From Dipteris shenzhenensis (lineage: Eukaryota > Polypodiophyta > Polypodiopsida > Gleicheniales): a DNA stretch of 64,000 nt. Made by a program: the position numbers and the translations under genes. Where the stretch lies: assembly GCA_047967505.1 (NCBI GenBank), contig CM106538.1. One strand, given 5' to 3'. Of the stretch, positions 1 to 10,999 are shown piece after piece. The notes beneath the pieces are model-generated. The model was not told the origin of the DNA and did not search any database. It saw nothing but the letters and a program-made list of their open reading frames with translations. How positions within the stretch are numbered: position 1 is the stretch's first letter; every line of letters begins with the position of its first letter.

Positions 1-1149
1 GCTCGGTACTCTGCCTCTGTAGATGAAAGGGCCACTGTGGGTTGCTTCTTACTTAGCCAAGAGATGGCACTAGATGCAAGTAAGAAACAATACCCTGTTG
101 TTGATCTCCTGGTGTCAGCATCACGCGCCCAATCACTGTCACAGAACCCGCCTAGTTCAATGCCTTTGGTATAGGTGATCTCGTAGGTGCAAGTACCCTT
201 TAGATACCTCAGCACTCGTAAACCTGCATCCCAATGACTCTTCCTAGGAGAAGCTGAGAACTGGCATAATCGCCCAACTGCATAACAAATATCAGGTCGA
301 GTATTGGTAAGGTCAACCAAACTTCCTACCAATTGTCAGTACAAAGGAGTATCGACCGGCTGAGATGTGTCGTGAACACTTAGCTTGAGCCCGACCTCCA
401 TGGGAGTTACTGCTGTCCTGCAATCCTCCATCTGAAATCTCTTTAGAAGTTCTCTGCAATATTTCTCTGTGAAATGAAGATCCTGTCTTTGGCCTGCTTT
501 ACTTCTATCCCAAGGAAGTAGTGTAATAACCCAAGGTCAGTCATCTCAAACTCAAACATGAGTAGCATCTTGACCTGAGAAATCTTCTTGACATGGTCAC
601 CTGTCAAGATAAGATCATCAACATAGAGGATGAGTACCAATCGTAACCCCTTCTCAATGAACAAGTAGAGGTTTGCTTCAGAAGGGCTCCGACTTAGCCC
701 TATCTTCAGAAAGAATGCATCAATCCTTTGGTACCAAGCTCTGGGGGCCTGTTTCAGCCTGTATAGCGCCTTCTTCAACCTGCAGACCTTTAATGGGGAC
801 CTTGGATCTTGAAAGCCCGGTGGCTGCTCTACGTATACCTCCAGGGTTCCATTAAGGAATGCGGACTTCATGTCTATTTGAAAAATAGGCCACTGGAATT
901 GGGCAGCAAGGTCAATCACTGTCCGGATAGTAACCATGCGAGCTGTGGGAGCAAAAGTTTCATCAAAATCCATGCCTTCAGTTTGAGCAAACCTTTGACT
1001 ACTAACCTTGCTTTATACTTATCCAAGCTGCTATCTGATTTGTATTTAAGTTTGTATACCCACTTAGTGCCGATGACTTTCCGTCGCGGGGACCTAGCCA
1101 CTAAGTCCCAGGTATTGTTCTTCAGGATAGCATCCATCTCTACTTGCAT
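1..1149 (-). pseudogene. copia reverse transcriptase and RNase H, degenerate
   Basis: This is the catalytic half of Pol, which copies element RNA into DNA. A block at 916-1149 starts the RT domain (motif GTKWVYKLKYK). The next block, 443-973, has the DFDETFAP and YGLKQ-like (YRLKQAPRAWYQ) motifs and an intact YVDD active site. RNase H follows, with the copia signature VALSSTEAEY near positions 10-60. The pieces lie in different frames with stops between them, for example around 330-440. The RNase H part is cut by the window edge. The family assignment is firm; the copy is a relic. Confidence 0.85.
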
Positions 1150-1570
1150 GGCAGCCTGCCATTCTGGATGGTCCTTTGCCTCCTCGAAGTCCTTGGCTCT
1201 TCAAGCTAAGCCACCAATGCAAAATTCATGGATGGGGTCTTCTGAAGACGTTGGGACCGTCGCAATCCGAAACTGCTACTCTCAGGTATTTCAGTGACCC
1301 GAGAGTCTTCCAATGTCTATAGGTACCGTTGGGGCAACCTCTTCTACTTCTCAGTGGGAGGAGGAACTGGAACTGCTTCTGGAACATCTTGCTCTTCCTC
1401 AGTACCTTGTGGAACATTAGCTTCCGATTTCACCACCTCTTGGATGGTCAAGCTGGGGCGGGGTGGGTTCGGGGGTTGAAAAATCTCCTCCTCCTCAATC
1501 TGAGGCTCCTCCTGGGGTTTAGGTTCCTTTTCCTCGAAGACAACATCCCGATTGATAAGGATCTGCTTCT

Positions 1571-2566
1571 TTACTGGGTCGAAGAGTCGATAGGCCTTGG
1601 ATTCTTCGCTATACCCAACAAAGATACATTTTCTGCTCTAAGAATCAAGCTTGGTCCTGTCTTCCTTGTGCACATGCGCCCATGCATTAGAACCAAAAAT
1701 GTGAAGAGAGTGATAGAGGGCTTCTTACCATAAAATGCCTCATATGGAATCGTGTCCTTGATGGCCTTCGTCTTGGTCCTATTGAGAATGTGTATGGCTG
1801 TGTTGATTGCTTCACTCCAATAGGCTTTAGAAATGTTCCTACCTTGGAGCATAGCAAGCCCTGTCTCTGTGGTGGTTCTATGCTTCCTCTCGGCTACCCT
1901 GTTTTGCTGAGAAGTATGTGTTGTGGTGAGTTGTCGCTTGATCCCATGCTTGCAACAAAATGTGTTGAACTCATTTGAGGTGAATTCTCCCCCCCTGTCT
2001 GTACAGAATGTCTGGACATCCTCCTCTGTCTCCTTTTCAACTCTGGCCTTCCAGTCTTTAAACTTCTTGAAAGCCTATGACTTTTTGGCCAAGCAATACA
2101 CCTAGGTCATTCTACTGAAATCATCCACAAAGAGAAGTGAGTACCTGGATCCTACCCACGATGCTGTAGACATTGGGCCACAAATGTTGGCATGAACCAA
2201 CTCAAGAGGTTTGCTGGTCCGAAACGAGGCCTCTTGTGGGAACTTGTCCCTGTGCTACTTGCCTTCTAGACAAGCCCTACAGACACCATCCTTGGCTGTA
2301 ATTGGTGGAAGTCCATCAGCCATCTTCGACTTTGACATTTCAGCCAAGGTTCCATAGCTGACGTGACCGAAGCACTCATGCCAAAGTTTGTACTTTTCGT
2401 TGTCTTCATGAACCAACATTGCACTGAGGCGGTACAGTCCGTTCTCTTCAATTCCTTGAGCCACCATCTGTCCATTGCTCTGGATGTCACGGTGACCTTG
2501 CCATCTTAAAAGAGAACTGCCATGTTGTTTTTGTCCATCTGACTTACAAACAGTAGGTTCTTGCAA
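1571..2566 (-). pseudogene. copia integrase, degenerate
   Basis: Integrase inserts element cDNA into the genome. Two blocks are visible. At 2255-2566 is the GAG-pre-integrase zinc-binding region, with LWHECFGHVSYGTL followed by CRACLEGK, giving the H-H-C-C ligands. At 1571-1852 is the C-terminal part of the core and following domain (SKAYWSEAINTAIHILNRTK, then the PYEAFYGKKPS motif). The middle, where the catalytic D-D-E residues should lie (about 1850-2250), is recognisable only as broken frames. It sits between the protease on the right and RT on the left, as expected for copia. Confidence 0.75.
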
Positions 2567-3743
2567 AGGTTGGGTACATAAAGTACTCCAGAGATATCCT
2601 TCTCCTCACCCGCGGTTGTAATGAAAGGAATACTACCGATGCCCTTCACAGGACACATCCGGCTATCCCCGATAGAAACTTTGGAATCCGGGTGTGTACT
2701 TTCCATGGTTTTGAACCAAGTCTTTATGTTAGACATGTGCTTTGAAGCACCGCTGTCAACATACCAACCCTCTTTTCCTTCACTGACTGCATATGCTGAA
2801 CAATGTTCATTGATTAAAAACAACTGTCCAGTAGTCACATTGGCAGAATCATTCTTAGGCTCTTCTTTGTTCCTGGCTTCTCTCTTCCGCTTTTGATCCA
2901 CCTTCTTCTTTCAGCATTCTTTGGCGGAGTGGCCAAGCTTTTCACAGTAATAGCACTTCATTTTCTTCTTTCGGTCAGCGTCCTCTAACTTCTTGAACTC
3001 CTTTGGCTTGCCTTTTCCACGCTAGTCCTTGGCCACTAATGCCTTCTCGTCGGTTTGTGTAAAGAGTTTCTCTCGAGCCTCCTCCTGAAGTAGGAGTGGG
3101 CCAAGCTCCTCAAAGGTGATTAGCTTAGTCCGTTGACCCATAGTAACCGTAGTCACAAAACTTTTGAAACTCCGTGGCAACTTGTGGAGTGTGAGCAATG
3201 CCAATTGACTCGAGTCCACCTTCTGACCAACCGCTGCGAGCTGGTCCCGCACAACTTTCACCTTTGTCGGATGGTCATGCACACTATCATCCTCATTCAT
3301 ATCAAGATTATAAAGCTGGTGTTGAATAGTAATGATACAGGTTGTATTATCGGTTTTATACAGCTCCTTCAGTATGGCCCACACCTCTGAAGACGTCTCT
3401 ACCAACTGGATATGAGGAATCACAGCATCTGCTGTTGTGCCAATTAGCATTGCTAAGGCTTGAGCATCCCTCTCCTCCCATGCACTGAATTCATCCGCAT
3501 CTGCTTCAACTAAAACTTCACCTTTTTGTCCACAATGTCCTCCGGCTTCTCCTCGGTCCCAATCACTATCTTCCACAGCTTCCGTGCCAATAGATGGCTT
3601 CGGATCTTGACTTTCTAGATTGGACAGTTCGTCCCATCGAGCTTTCCAGATTCACCAAAATTGGGAATAAATGAAGAAGGAAGATGATTGGAGAAGGAGG
3701 AAGGACAAGCAGTGGGTGTAGAGGCTTCTGAACGTTGATCCAT
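2506..3743 (-). pseudogene. copia gag and protease, degenerate
   Basis: Gag packages element RNA and the aspartic protease cleaves Gag-Pol. The likely start is the ATG whose complement lies at 3741-3743, followed by an N-terminal motif typical of copia gag (GESGKLDGTN) and an in-frame stop. The main gag block is 3022-3576 and includes the UBN2-type region. A CX2CX4HX4C zinc knuckle (CYYCEKLGHSAKEC) lies near 2912-2962 and is followed at once by a TGA. The protease block at 2506-2901 carries WYVDSGASKHMS with the catalytic D-S-G intact. Stops and a frame change make this a pseudogene. Confidence 0.8.
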
Positions 3744-3889
3744 CTCAGTAAATAGCAAACTGAAAAACTGAAGCCAAAAAAGATGTATAGACCTCCTATG
3801 CTAGCCTGAGCTGAAAACAGAATGGCCTTTCTGCCAAGGGACTCCTTCCTTCAGAGAGTGCTTTGATCAAGAAGAGTTGAGAGCCTATG

Positions 3890-3901
3890 GCTCTGATACC
3901 A
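3890..3901 (-). other. primer-binding site, initiator tRNA-Met type
   Basis: On the reverse strand this reads TGGTATCAGAGC, the usual plant copia primer-binding site complementary to the 3' end of initiator tRNA-Met. It abuts the LTR with no spacer, which fixes element orientation and the LTR boundary. Confidence 0.9.
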
Positions 3902-4395
3902 TGTTAGAAATCAAGAGGGAATGACTCACTCAAACCTCCACCCAAGATCTCTCCAACTCTTACACACACTCAACTCAGAAATAAATATGGACAGAGAGAG
4001 AGAGAGAGAGAGTATATTCATCCACCAGATGGTGGGCAGAAAAATAGCTCCAAGGGAGCAGTACAAAACACAGCAGACTGCTGGAGAAAACTGATGGACT
4101 CTCTCTCAATGGAGGAGTAGGCCTTTTATAGGCACTGCCCAGGCCCCTTGAGTTGACTGACCAACAGGGTCGGTACCCTGTCTGGTGGCAGACCATATGG
4201 GCCCTAGAAAACTGACCAGGGCCCTGGTTGGGCTGACTTGGCCTGCCACAGGCCCCTATATAAGGGTGCCCTGTGCATCCAGTCTTCTGCGCTGCTGCAG
4301 GAGCCTCATGTGAGGACTAAAGCCCTGTTTTACTTGCTGTTGCAGGCTGCAACCAGCCCGTGTGCTGGTCAGGTGGGCACAATGAGATTCTAACA
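3902..4395 (-). repeat. 5' LTR of copia element 1 (494 bp)
   Basis: The LTR begins TGTTAGAA and ends TTCTAACA on the forward strand, a perfect 8-bp terminal inverted repeat with TG...CA ends. It carries a (GA)n tract near 3990-4011 and two candidate TATA boxes on the reverse strand. It is bounded on the left by the primer-binding site. No second copy lies in the window because the element runs off the left edge. Confidence 0.88.
4122..4132 (-). promoter_or_regulatory. LTR TATA box
   Basis: The reverse strand reads CCTATAAAAGG, a near-perfect TATA box oriented to transcribe the element leftward. A weaker TTATATAGG lies about 130 bp upstream, near 4256-4264. Confidence 0.6.
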
Positions 4396-5237
4396 ATAAG
4401 TGCATTGGACAAGAAAAAGCTTGGTAGAGTCTCTAGGTATGCTTAAGAAGCCTATCTTGGTGGATGATCCCATTGATCGAGCCTTTATTTGTTTGATGAG
4501 ATAATCAATCATGCCATGGCTTAGTTGAGTCTTTTAGCCAAGCCATAGGATTAGTTAGGTAGCCACCTCAATCCACAATCATGTAGGCCATAGTATAGCT
4601 AAGCATAGTAGTGCCAAGTAACAATACGTGTTAAAAGCATAAAACCTAGCCCAAACTGGCACATAGGAATGTAGATTGACATAGGAGTGTAGATTCACAT
4701 TCCTCAAACTAGCATGTGGGTGGTAGTGTGATTAGAATCGAGCGAAGCTCAAACTTTTTTATGGAGAGTAGATGGCAGATGAATTGTGATCAAAATACAT
4801 GTACTTAGCAACATCTTGTAGCATGTAAGAAGTTGACCAAGAAGAAGGAAGTCTAAGTTTATAGTAGTGAATAGGTGAAAAGCAAATCAAACAAAGCTTG
4901 CTTTATTAGCACTGCCTCCTTAGTGCTATAGTGGAGGATTGAAACTCTTTTGTGAATTTTCACGTTATTTTTTCTAGTCTATTTGGCCTCACACTTTATT
5001 AGCATTGCCTCTTAGGGGGAGTGCTATCGTGGAGAGTAATTGTTTTTTAAATAAGGTTGCATCTTGTTCTTTAAAAAATTAATGAAGTTGCATGTTTCAA
5101 ATTGAAACTTAGGGAGATCATCCAAGAAAAATTCCCTTCTAATAGCCTGATGCCCTTTAAAAAATTGTTTGCTTTCTCTTTTGCATCCAAAAGCGCTTGG
5201 TTTACCACTATATTAAGAGGCAGTGCCCACGCTCACT
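4396..5237. other. intergenic, no gene seen
   Basis: AT-rich DNA without a convincing reading frame. It holds two imperfect copies of a roughly 35-bp phrase beginning TTTATTAGCACTGCC (near 4903) and TTTATTAGCATTGCC (near 4998), both ending GTGCTAT-GTGGAG. I recognise nothing else. Confidence 0.5.
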
Positions 5238-6406
5238 TCTGCACTTTTATTGAAGAAAGCTTACTTTTTCAAATAAAAGATTTCATTTTAAAAATAAACA
5301 AGGGGCTTGAGAAAGGCCAAAATCATCTTGTGGTGCTGACTTGGGAAGGTGTGTTAAAATCCTACTAAAAGGTGAAGGCATATATTAGTGTTGCAAGTAA
5401 AAGGAAAGTGTGTGTGTGGGAGGGGGGGCATGCACATGGGTGTGTTTGTGTGCGTGCGTGCACATGTGTGACATAGGCGCATGCCCATGCATATGCACAT
5501 AGGCATTGTAAGCTCATGGGCATGCTTGTATGCACAAAACTTGAACGAAAACTTCGCACATCTGGGTGTAGAAATAGTGGGCCCATTTCATGATTTTTGG
5601 TTGAGCAATCCTTGCCGATTGTTGTGGCACGATAGCCGCATGATGGTCTGTATGCTTGATTTGAGTTAGTAACTGGACATCCCTGGCCGATTTGATCATG
5701 TCCTCTTGAATGATATCGGTGAAATTTACGCGGCCTTTCTATCGTTTCGGTCATATCGGCATATCGGTCCTAGAATCTGCTCTAAGCCTCACACCTGTGC
5801 ATGCCTTCCTAAAATTATTGGCGGCCTGGCCCAACCCTACGTGGACCACATCAATGCTAAGTGATGATTTTTGGCCCTCACCTATGCGTTATGAAGGATG
5901 CACATTCAGATCTCCGTGTTGCAGATTTTGAACAACTCGCCCACCAAATCCATGTCGATGTGGCAAGGGAGGCGTTCGGTGATTGGCGATCAGTTGTAGC
6001 TCCGTTGTTGCGAGCAGGTGCCCCTGGATGGTGTTATCTCTCAAGATGTCGTAGGTTGCTGTAGTGTGACAACTCTCCCCTTTCCCCTCACCCTTTCATG
6101 TGCACTCTTCACGTCCCGCGTTTCATGAGTGCAACACACACGTTGCAACTCATGAAATGTCACATGAGGGCATGAGCCCATTACTAAACAAGAAGGTACT
6201 CAATGGGAAACCAAGAATGTCTCAAAATGCTTTACTTCCAAAGGTAAACGTATGAGAATGTACGTGTCACTACAGAAATGCCAACGTCGACTGTGAGTGA
6301 GTACCACTTCCCATATACTCACCCCACCTCAATAGAGCTTGAGCTCTTGCTCAAGTGTAAGGGGCGTAGACACAAAAGTCTAGCCTCAAACACGGTTGAT
6401 GTGAAT
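5238..6406. repeat. dispersed repeat R, copy 1 (about 1.17 kb)
   Basis: This stretch aligns along its length with 46891-48065 in the same orientation, from the shared GCACT...TTGAAGAAAGCTTA start to CCTCAAACACGGTT, after which the copies diverge. It includes a (GT)n tract near 5408-5470 and a small hairpin, CTTGAGC-TCTT-GCTCAAG, near 6339-6356. I see no coding frame conserved in both copies, so it is probably an untranslated part or LTR-like piece of an unidentified transposable element. Confidence 0.75.
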
Positions 6407-7019
6407 GAGTGACCACAAACACACGCAAAAGCCTAACCTCCATTCGGGAACGCTCTGAATGAGTGGCCGGCCACACACCCACTATGCTACTCATCTTCAA
6501 CTTCAAAACTTCACCTTCTCCTCATAACGGGGGGGCATTACAATGAAAGAATGACTCAAGTTGAGGGGAATTTCTTGTTAAACACACTAGCTAGAATATT
6601 TACAAAGAACACCTTTTGGCACAAACCTGTTTTGAATAGAAGCCCAAGTTCATGCCACACACAAATCTTTCTTTGGAGCATAAGTCTTGATGAGGGGGAT
6701 TAAAATCCATACACAACCAAGAGTAGATCCTCCTTGCCAAAACTTCCACCCCATAAGTAGTGTTACATCTGAATGAGCTGTTACCGCACCTGGCTAAAAT
6801 TTCCAACACACCCAAAGAAAATATTCACAAGCACGCCCCAACGGTGAGTTCACTATCACTGGAGCACCGATGACGAGGTTCAGTGCTTCAAATAGTGAGA
6901 CATTATGGAGCCTGTTTTGTCGGATCTGCTTTGAAGTACCTGCGTTACCCAATGCTACGCCAAGCCAGTCTTTTTTCATTTGAACATTCTAGTTGGAGTT
7001 CACTTGTAATAGTTGGTAC
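6407..7019. other. no gene recognised
   Basis: Short frames on both strands (for example 6600-6815 and 6794-6979 reverse) show no recognisable motif and overlap one another. The right end may be the unrecognised 5' part of the LINE that follows. Confidence 0.4.
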
Positions 7020-7109
7020 GATGATGAGTGTAAGGCCTTACACCGTCAACTCAGATTCGAAACCAAAAACAGTCTTCCGAGCACACTAGATACGCTACAT
7101 GAATACCGT

Positions 7110-9347
7110 AGACTGGTATGGAGGAAGAAACTAGACTTTATTCGTTGAAACGAGGAGGAGCTACTGAACATTTTGTTTAGTAACAACTCTAAGGACTTTT
7201 GGTGGAGATTTGTAGAAGGACGGTCCCCTCCGCCACTCACTGACACCCAGATCTGGTTTGATTATGCATGCACACTTTATGACATCCCAAATTAGCCAGT
7301 CCCTAGCCTCTCACACATGCCTCATCCTACATCCTGCACCCTCTTCACTAGAGGAGGGGTAAAGGATGCTGTAATGAAACTTCATAATCGTCGAGCGAAG
7401 GATCATGAGGGACTATGCACCGAGTTCATTGCATATGGGATTAACCTCCTAGCCCCGATCTTAGCAAAGCTTTTTAATGAAGCGGTTTGTTTGGGATTTC
7501 CACACACTTGGACCATTAATACTATCTCACCCATCCAAAAGGCAGGGGATCACATGAGCTCAGAGAACTACAGGACCATTATGATTGGACATGTCATGTC
7601 CAAGATTTATGCATCAGTACTTGACTCCGAGGTTAGCAAACTCACAGAGTGTCAAGGACTCAGCGCAGCAGGACAGGCCAGATTTCGGTGTGATCATGGA
7701 ACCATGGACCACATTATGATGCTCAGATGTATCATCGAGGAGGCGAGGTCACGGAAGCAGAGGGTTTATTGTTGCTTTGTGGATTTTTGCAAGGCATTTG
7801 ACATGATCCCGAGAGCCCCCCTCATATGGTGCCTACAGGAATTGGGTTATGACCAGGAGATCATTGGGCTATCATGGCACTTTACGAGAGAGTTTCTTGC
7901 AGAGTTCGGGTAGGATCCGGGTGGACAGACGAGATCATGAGTACGATCCAGGTCAAAGAAGGGTGTCCTTTGTCGCCTACCTTGTTTGGCCTCTACATTG
8001 GCGAGCTTGAGATAGTGATGCAGACACAGGGGGGTGTAAGTTGCTCTCTTGCAGGCACGCTGATCCAAATTTTGCTCTATGCAAATGACGTGGCTCTCTT
8101 GTCTTCCTCAGCAAAGGGGCTTCAGAGACACCTAGATGCACTACAGTCCTTTTGTGAGTCTCATGATTTGAAGGTCAACGTGGGTAAAACCAAGGTCATG
8201 ATCTTCAATACATCTCGAGCCATCATGCATCAGGAGCAGTTCACATTTGCGGGGTCATCTGTTGAGATAGTTTCATCATACACTTATCTTGGGGTTATCT
8301 TCTCCGGATCGAGCTTCACTATGAGACCGGCGATGTAGGCACGCTTGAGTAGAGGGTATGCCTCATTGGCCAGGCTAGAGAGGCAGTGCTTCCGCTCACA
8401 CTTTCAGGATCCACACACCAAGGGGTTTCTTTTTTACTCCTTGGCTCGCCCAGCGGGGATGTACAGCAGTCCTTGTTGGGGGCCAGACTTGTCGGATACA
8501 GAGTGGGCCCGTGTGGAGTAGCTACAAGTTCTCATGCTATCATAGATGATTCGTGGTAAGTCATCCGTTCCTCACCAGATCATTCAGGCTGAGTTTGGGT
8601 CACCCCCTTTACAGCTAGATGCTGCATTTCAGGTCATCACATATCTGTACCGAGTTAGGGAATATGGGAATTATACCTCAGGGCATAGCAGGCTACCATG
8701 GATAGCTCTATCCTCTTCTATGGCACTTGCAGCAGGAGGAGATTAGAGGTGCTAGTATGCACATACAGAGAGATGGTTTGAGCGACTAGGGCTCCACATG
8801 GATAGACTACCTCCCTTCCAGTATAGCATGGATGCTCCGTTCTCTCCCCTCTTATCACACGAGGTCAACCAGGTTATCCGTGAGGATCTACTACAGCTAC
8901 ACACTTTTCGGACCTGGTTGGAACCGAGTGAACTCCCAGTGAAGCTTAGCTTCTATAGAGATCACTTCTTACATATCACAGCGAAGGGTTTCATTGACCC
9001 ACCAGGATACACACAGATTCACCTACCCCACTCGATGAGGATCTCTCTTGGGCAGTTCCGGGTCTCTTCACACAGACTTCGTATTGAGAGCGGTAGAGCA
9101 GAGCGACTACCCAGGGAGCGGTGCATATGCACACTATGTGACATACAGGAGGTTGACAGAGGAGCATTTCATCTTCAGGTGTCCTGTGTACTATGAGATC
9201 CGAGGATGTTTCCACTGCCTCTTCAGAGATAGTTATGGGATTTTAGCCCATTTCCTCTCCTACCCAGACCAGCGGTGTTTGGCAGGTTTCATTCATGAGG
9301 CACTTAGACACCACGAGAGGATACTCCGAGCATGGAGACAGGAGTAG
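7110..9347 (+). pseudogene. LINE ORF2 reverse transcriptase with C-terminal CCHC, degenerate
   Basis: ORF2 protein nicks target DNA and reverse-transcribes LINE RNA. RT blocks 7317-7913 and 7874-8338 overlap in different frames. Visible motifs are the fingers region (AKDHEGLCTEF and SPIQKAGD), VDFCKAFD in the palm, and KEGCPLSPTLFGLYI. The active-site loop reads YANDVAL instead of Y-A-D-D, so one catalytic aspartate is replaced by asparagine. After stops near 8336-8750 the C-terminal part resumes at 8798. The frame ending at 9347 has a CTLC...H...C zinc motif (ICTLCDI...EEHFIFRCPVYYE). Frame breaks and the N substitution make it inactive. Confidence 0.8.
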
Positions 9348-9935
9348 ACTTCTTCCTCGGTTGATCGCTCTTAGAGCTCTATCACAGAGTTCTTTCAGCT
9401 AGATCACATGGACCCCAATGAGATGAGGCCTCGACATGACCGTGACCTGAAGCCCGTGACTCGATAGCTCAGACAGAGGGTCGACACACAGATCACACTT
9501 GGAGACACCCCCTCCTTGTTTAGAGTTGGAGCCCGACTGATGGGGGTCACAGTAGCCCTGGTTAGACATAGAGCTACGACCAGGAGACGTGCCAGGACCG
9601 CACCTCTGAGTGGCTGACAACACTCTATTGCCGACTTCATGCCTCCATTGCCTCATCCATCCTGATATCTTGCTGTTGCTGGGGATGGTGATGATATTGA
9701 TGATGATGCTGAGATTGATATATAGTCGACCATCGACATGACTATGTTGTACTTAGGACTTAGTACTGCCATTCTGCATTTTTTGCATTTTGCATTTTGC
9801 ATTGGTATGGACGCTCGTTTAGTAGCTCCACTACCACAGCTCATTGTATCAGGATTTTCACAGTCTCATAGACCCATCGGTCTTCCGAAGACTTTAATAA
9901 ACTTTCTTTCTTTCTTACTTTCTTGTGTTCACAAT
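9348..9935 (+). other. LINE 3' untranslated region and CTTT tail
   Basis: This noncoding stretch aligns with 31263-31793 after the second LINE copy. Both contain GACCCATCGGTCTTCCGAAG, then AATAAA, then a CTTT-type microsatellite tail. Short reverse-strand frames here (9399-9656) are not supported. Confidence 0.65.
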
Positions 9936-9959
9936 CATTTCCATTCTTGTTTCTACATG

Positions 9960-9974
9960 TGGTATAAGAGCTAG
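9960..9974 (+). other. variant copia primer-binding site
   Basis: TGGTATAAGAGCTAG matches the initiator tRNA-Met site TGGTATCAGAGC at 11 of 12 positions. It is preceded by TTTCTACA, a plausible LTR end. It points rightward, in agreement with the forward gag fragment at about 11.0 kb. The LTR itself appears replaced by the LINE insertion; this reading is tentative. Confidence 0.45.
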
Positions 9975-10047
9975 TCGACTCAGCCCACCTCCTTCCCACT
10001 CTCTTACGTGCTCCCATCGCAATCATGTCACGGAGAAGAAGGTTCCA

Positions 10048-10156
10048 TCGCTTGGTGACTTTGTTTCAGCTCACCCACATCGTGTGAGAGGGAGAACTCA
10101 ACTTTCTGCCAAAATCACCAAGCGAGTTTGCCCTACAAAGTTCTCCCTCTCACACG
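10048..10156 (+). repeat. two interleaved inverted repeats in a copia leader
   Basis: Arm A at 10048-10063 (TCGCTTGGTGACTTTG) pairs with A' at 10110-10125 at 15 of 16 positions. Arm B at 10081-10098 (CGTGTGAGAGGGAGAACT) pairs perfectly over 18 bp with B' at 10139-10156. The order A-B-A'-B' is that of an H-type pseudoknot in RNA. It lies between the variant primer-binding site and gag, in the leader of the forward element. Confidence 0.65.
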
Positions 10157-10180
10157 ACGTAAGCCCTACAACAGTCATAA

Positions 10181-10302
10181 AATCCGTACACTGTATGGAT
10201 TTTTTGCCTCACCACTAGTCCCTCTTGGGCCCCTTGAATATGTCGTACAATAGTTGTACACTGTACGGACTGCTATTGTATAGTCCGTAAACTGTACGGA
10301 CT
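10181..10302. repeat. near-perfect 10-1-10 dyads around C
   Basis: AATCCGTACA-C-TGTATGGATT (10181-10201) and AGTCCGTAAA-C-TGTACGGACT (10282-10302) are each palindromic at 9 of 10 arm positions. A third related half-site, TTGTACACTGTACGGAC, lies near 10254-10270. Function is unknown. Confidence 0.6.
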
Positions 10303-10999
10303 GCTTAATAGTCCCACATAGCTCGCCATTTGCAGCTCGATAGCCCACCTTAGAGCCTCAACACTCAGCTCCACCTCTAGATGCTCTTGCCTACCATTTG
10401 GGCAGCAGGTGCTTGCATTTGATTCCCATTCAGCTCTCCTCGACCCTCACTTCATGCTCGATGCATTCTTCTCCTGAAGCCTCGCCATTTGCAGCCCATT
10501 TTGCCTCTACATTGCATCGACCTGTGTCTTGCAAGGTGCATTGCACATGTGACATTGCTTTGTGATAGTTTTGGGTTGCATTTCAATTTGCATAGTGTTC
10601 CACAGGTGTCTTGCGACTTGCATTGCATAGGTGACATTGCAATTTCAGCTTGGGAGTTGTGCATTTCAAGGCCAAGGATTGGTTGAAGGTGTATGCACAT
10701 TTTGGATGCTTTTTGAGCAAGTTTTTCCATTGCATCGTGAGCCAGTGATTGGCTGAGATTCAAGACAGTTTTGGGGCAGATTTTGGTTGCATTTGAGCTA
10801 GTGTTTGGCATTGCAATTTGAGCCAATGCTTGGCTGTGTTTGAGGACAAATTTTGGGATATATTTTTTGCACTTGTTTGCATTTTGTGTCCAAGGAAGGG
10901 ATTGTGATTGAGCAGAGTTTTTGGAATAGTTTTGCTATCATTTCCTTTGCAGATATCTTTGCAAGTATTTTGGAGCTGTTATTATGTCGCTCTGTGACA

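Larger units (their letters stand above)
1..4395 (-). mobile_element. Ty1/copia retrotransposon 1 (left end beyond window)
   Basis: The element reads right to left: a 5' LTR at 3902-4395, a primer-binding site directly beside it, gag, protease, integrase, reverse transcriptase and RNase H running off the left edge. The order protease-integrase-RT-RNase H defines Ty1/copia rather than Ty3/gypsy. The 3' LTR lies outside the window. Pol is broken by stops and frame changes and gag has a stop just after its zinc knuckle, so this copy cannot make a full Gag-Pol. The 5 bp outside the LTR, ATAAG at 4396-4400, should be the target-site duplication, but its partner is not visible. Confidence 0.9.
7020..9935 (+). 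mobile_element. LINE (non-LTR retrotransposon), copy 1, 5'-truncated
   Basis: A forward LINE runs from the linker before the RT domain (near 7020-7300, with FWWRFVEGRSPP and a WFDYACTLYD stretch) through RT (7317-8338) and the C-terminal CCHC region (to 9347). It ends in a 3' untranslated region with AATAAA near 9896 and a CTTT-rich tail. No endonuclease domain is recognisable, so the 5' end is truncated or too decayed. The 3' end is shared with the copy at 30.9-31.8 kb, which confirms a family. The tail runs into a short piece that looks like the end of a copia LTR. Confidence 0.8.
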
